Of a stretch of 64,000 nt of DNA, positions 62,201-64,000 are shown in pieces (the stretch's first letter is position 1; the number at the start of each line of letters is the position of its first letter). The position numbers and the translations under genes are program-made. The notes beneath the pieces are model-generated. The model was not told where the DNA came from. It was given only the letters and a program-made list of their open reading frames with translations, and ran no database searches. The stretch comes from Liopterus haemorrhoidalis (Eukaryota; Arthropoda; Insecta; Coleoptera; Dytiscidae), in contig OZ020625.1 of NCBI GenBank assembly GCA_963971575.1, positions 13,183,646 through 13,247,645 of the forward strand, given 5' to 3'.

Positions 62201-64000
62201 TGTCTTTTTTAGTTTTTGAAATATATATACATATTTTTTTTATTTTTTTTTTCTGAAAAAAAAAAGTTTTCTTAATACAGTCCAAAATATTGTCGTTAGG
62301 TAATTTTGGGGTGAGAATTAATAAAAAAATATTTAAAAAAATCAAGAGGCCTTAGTTTTTGAGTTATAGTCAATTTTAGGTACTTTTTTCCGATTTATTC
62401 AAAAACAGTTGGCCAAAATCCAAAATGAACCTTATTTTTGTGATCGACGGCCCAAACTAAATCAAATTTGAGAAAAATCCGAAATATTTTTTTTGTAAAA
62501 ATTCGCGATTTTTTTTCAAATGGGTACCGCTTTCGATTTTTTCTATATTTTGCCATTTTTAAGGGTTTTGTTTAATGATACATCCTTTTTGTATAAGTTT
62601 GGTTATTAAGGCCCCAATTTTATCTTGACTAAAATGGAGATGAGGAACTCAAAAATTTAAACCAGAGGTCCCTATCTTTTACCGTTATTGAGATATAATT
62701 TTTTGAAAAATTAAATTTTATTATAAAAATTTCAAAATTTTACAAAATTTTTTTTTGTTTAGGATATGTTTTAAAGAGTACCTTTACCATATTTTAGACC
62801 TTAGAACTTCAAAAATTCCAACCGCAGGTCCTTATCTTTTTTAGTTTTTGAAATACATATACATAATTTTTTTATTTTTTTTTTTCTGAAAAAAAAAAGT
62901 TTTCTTAAAACAGTCCAAAATATGGCCGTTAGGTAATTTTGGGGTGAGGATTAATAAAAAATATTTAAAAAAATCAAGAGGCCTTAGTTTTTGAGATAAA
63001 GTCAATTTTAGGTACTTTTTTCCGATTTACTCAAAAACAGTTGGCCAAAATCCAAAATGAATCTTATTTTTGTGATCTACGGCCCAAAGTGTATCAATTT
63101 TGAAAAAAATCCGAAATATTTTTTTTGTAAAAATTCGCGATTTTTTTTCAAAGGGGTACCCCGTACGATTTTTTCGATATTTTGACATTTTTAAGGGTTT
63201 TGTTTAATGTTACATCCTTTTTGTATAAGTTTGGTTATTAAGGCCCCAATTTTTTCTAGACTAAAATGGACATGAGGAACTCAAAAATTTAAACCAGAGG
63301 TCTTTATCTTTTACCGTTATTGAGATATAATTTTTTGAAAAATTAAATTTTATTAAAAAAATTTCAAAATTTTACAAAATTTTTTTTTGTTTAGGATATG
63401 TTTTAAAATGTGCCTTTACCATATTTCAGACCTAAGAACTTCAAAAATTCCAACCTCAGGTCCTTTTCTTTTTTAGTTTTTGAAATACATAAACATATTT
63501 TTTTTATTACTTTTTTTTTCTGAAAAAAAAAAGTTTTCTTAAAACAGTCCAAAATATGGCCTTTAGGTAATTTTGGGGTGAAGATTAATAAAAAAATATT
63601 TAAAAAAATCAAGAGGCCTTAGTTTTTGAGTTATAGTCAATTTTAGGTACTTTTTTCCGCTTTACTCAAAAGCAGTTGGCCAAAATCCAAAATGAACCTT
63701 ATTTTTGTGATCTACGGCCCAAATTGTATCAATTTTGAGAAAAATCCGAAATATTTTTTTTGTAAAAATTCGCGATTTTTTTTCAATGGGTACCCCTTAC
63801 GATTTTTTCGATATTTTGAATTTTTTAAGGGTTTTGTTTAATGATACATCCTTTTTGTATAAGTTTGGTTATTAAGGCCCCAATTTTTTTTAGACTTAAA
63901 TGGACATGAGGAACTCAAAAATTTAAAGCAGAGGTCCCTATTGTTTACCGTTATTGAGATATAATTTTTTGAAAAATTAAATTTTATTACAAAAATTTCA
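56296..64000. repeat. Satellite array, right segment, continuing past the window
   Basis: Twelve further monomers are anchored at 56745, 57388, 58020, 58651, 59278, 59906, 60537, 61167, 61794, 62425, 63057 and 63692. The first continues the interrupted unit: ACATAAGGAACTC, CCAAAGGTCCTTATC and TGTGTAGGATATG are the variants that follow GTGTGGTTATTAAGG in the uninterrupted copies at 17.9, 24.8, 31.8, 38.7, 42.5 and 49.5 kb. From 57.4 kb the monomers are heterogeneous and match types of the left outer zone. The array has no end inside the window. Confidence 0.96.

Noticed and set aside
10762..63612. Dozens of 60-75-codon open frames (for example those beginning MNLIFVIYGPNC or, on the minus strand, MTITQKLRPLDFFKYF) recurring through the array
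   Set aside because: They are the same stretch of satellite read in two opposite frames. They open and close with small indels in T/A runs from copy to copy, show no codon-level conservation, and have no recognisable domain.
9551..64000. Search for a CENP-B-box-like motif in the satellite
   Set aside because: No TTCG-N4-A-N2-CGGG match was seen by eye in the monomer, so centromere identity cannot be argued from that motif.

Overview
This window looks like heterochromatic or otherwise repeat-dense DNA from an animal, most likely an insect. Everything recognisable is a transposable element or satellite; there is no single-copy host gene, no bacterial-type operon and no CRISPR. A Ty3/gypsy pol, hAT-type elements, a Helitron-like 3' end with GCTAGT and CTGTCTGTC-rich dispersed repeats together suggest an insect, possibly Lepidoptera, but the order is an inference from repeat style only.

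Layout. (1) 1-6591 is the 3' part of a Ty3/gypsy LTR retrotransposon: the end of the PR-RT linker, reverse transcriptase, RNase H, a DD35E integrase and the 3' LTR. It has been broken at least three times. A 1,091-bp non-autonomous hAT element (926-2016, 8-bp target duplication) sits inside the RT. A second hAT element (4413-6401, perfect 8-bp duplication) sits inside the LTR, and a third hAT element (4968-6245, perfect 8-bp duplication) sits inside the second one and carries a decayed C-terminal hAT transposase fragment. (2) 6592-9550 is a patchwork of small AT-rich repeat fragments: a Helitron-like 3' terminus, an orphan LTR end with a PBS-like sequence, a GC-rich transposon-end-like fragment, two CTGTCTG-rich repeats and a tRNA-derived SINE-like head. 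(3) About 9551-64000 is one very large AT-rich satellite array that runs off the right edge. Its unit is about 632 bp and I could anchor 82 copies by eye. The unit appears to be built from four related blocks of about 158 bp. (4) The array is interrupted once, by a 2,394-bp element (53902-56295) with TGT...ACA ends and a GGCC duplication. That element contains a GC-rich 124-bp minisatellite.

The satellite is organised at several scales. Monomers carry diagnostic variants that recur in fixed order, giving higher-order repeats of 10, 11 and 17 monomers. The most striking is a 17-monomer, about 10.75-kb unit present twice in tandem (about 29.63-40.37 kb and 40.37-51.12 kb), almost identical wherever compared. 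Monomer types seen at about 12-17 kb reappear at about 57-64 kb but were not seen between them, which suggests that a young homogenised core expanded inside an older array.

Limits: all comparisons were made by eye, so identity percentages are not given. Near-identical tandem blocks can also be assembly artefacts. The many 60-75-codon open frames inside the satellite are treated as chance products of the repeat and are not annotated as genes.
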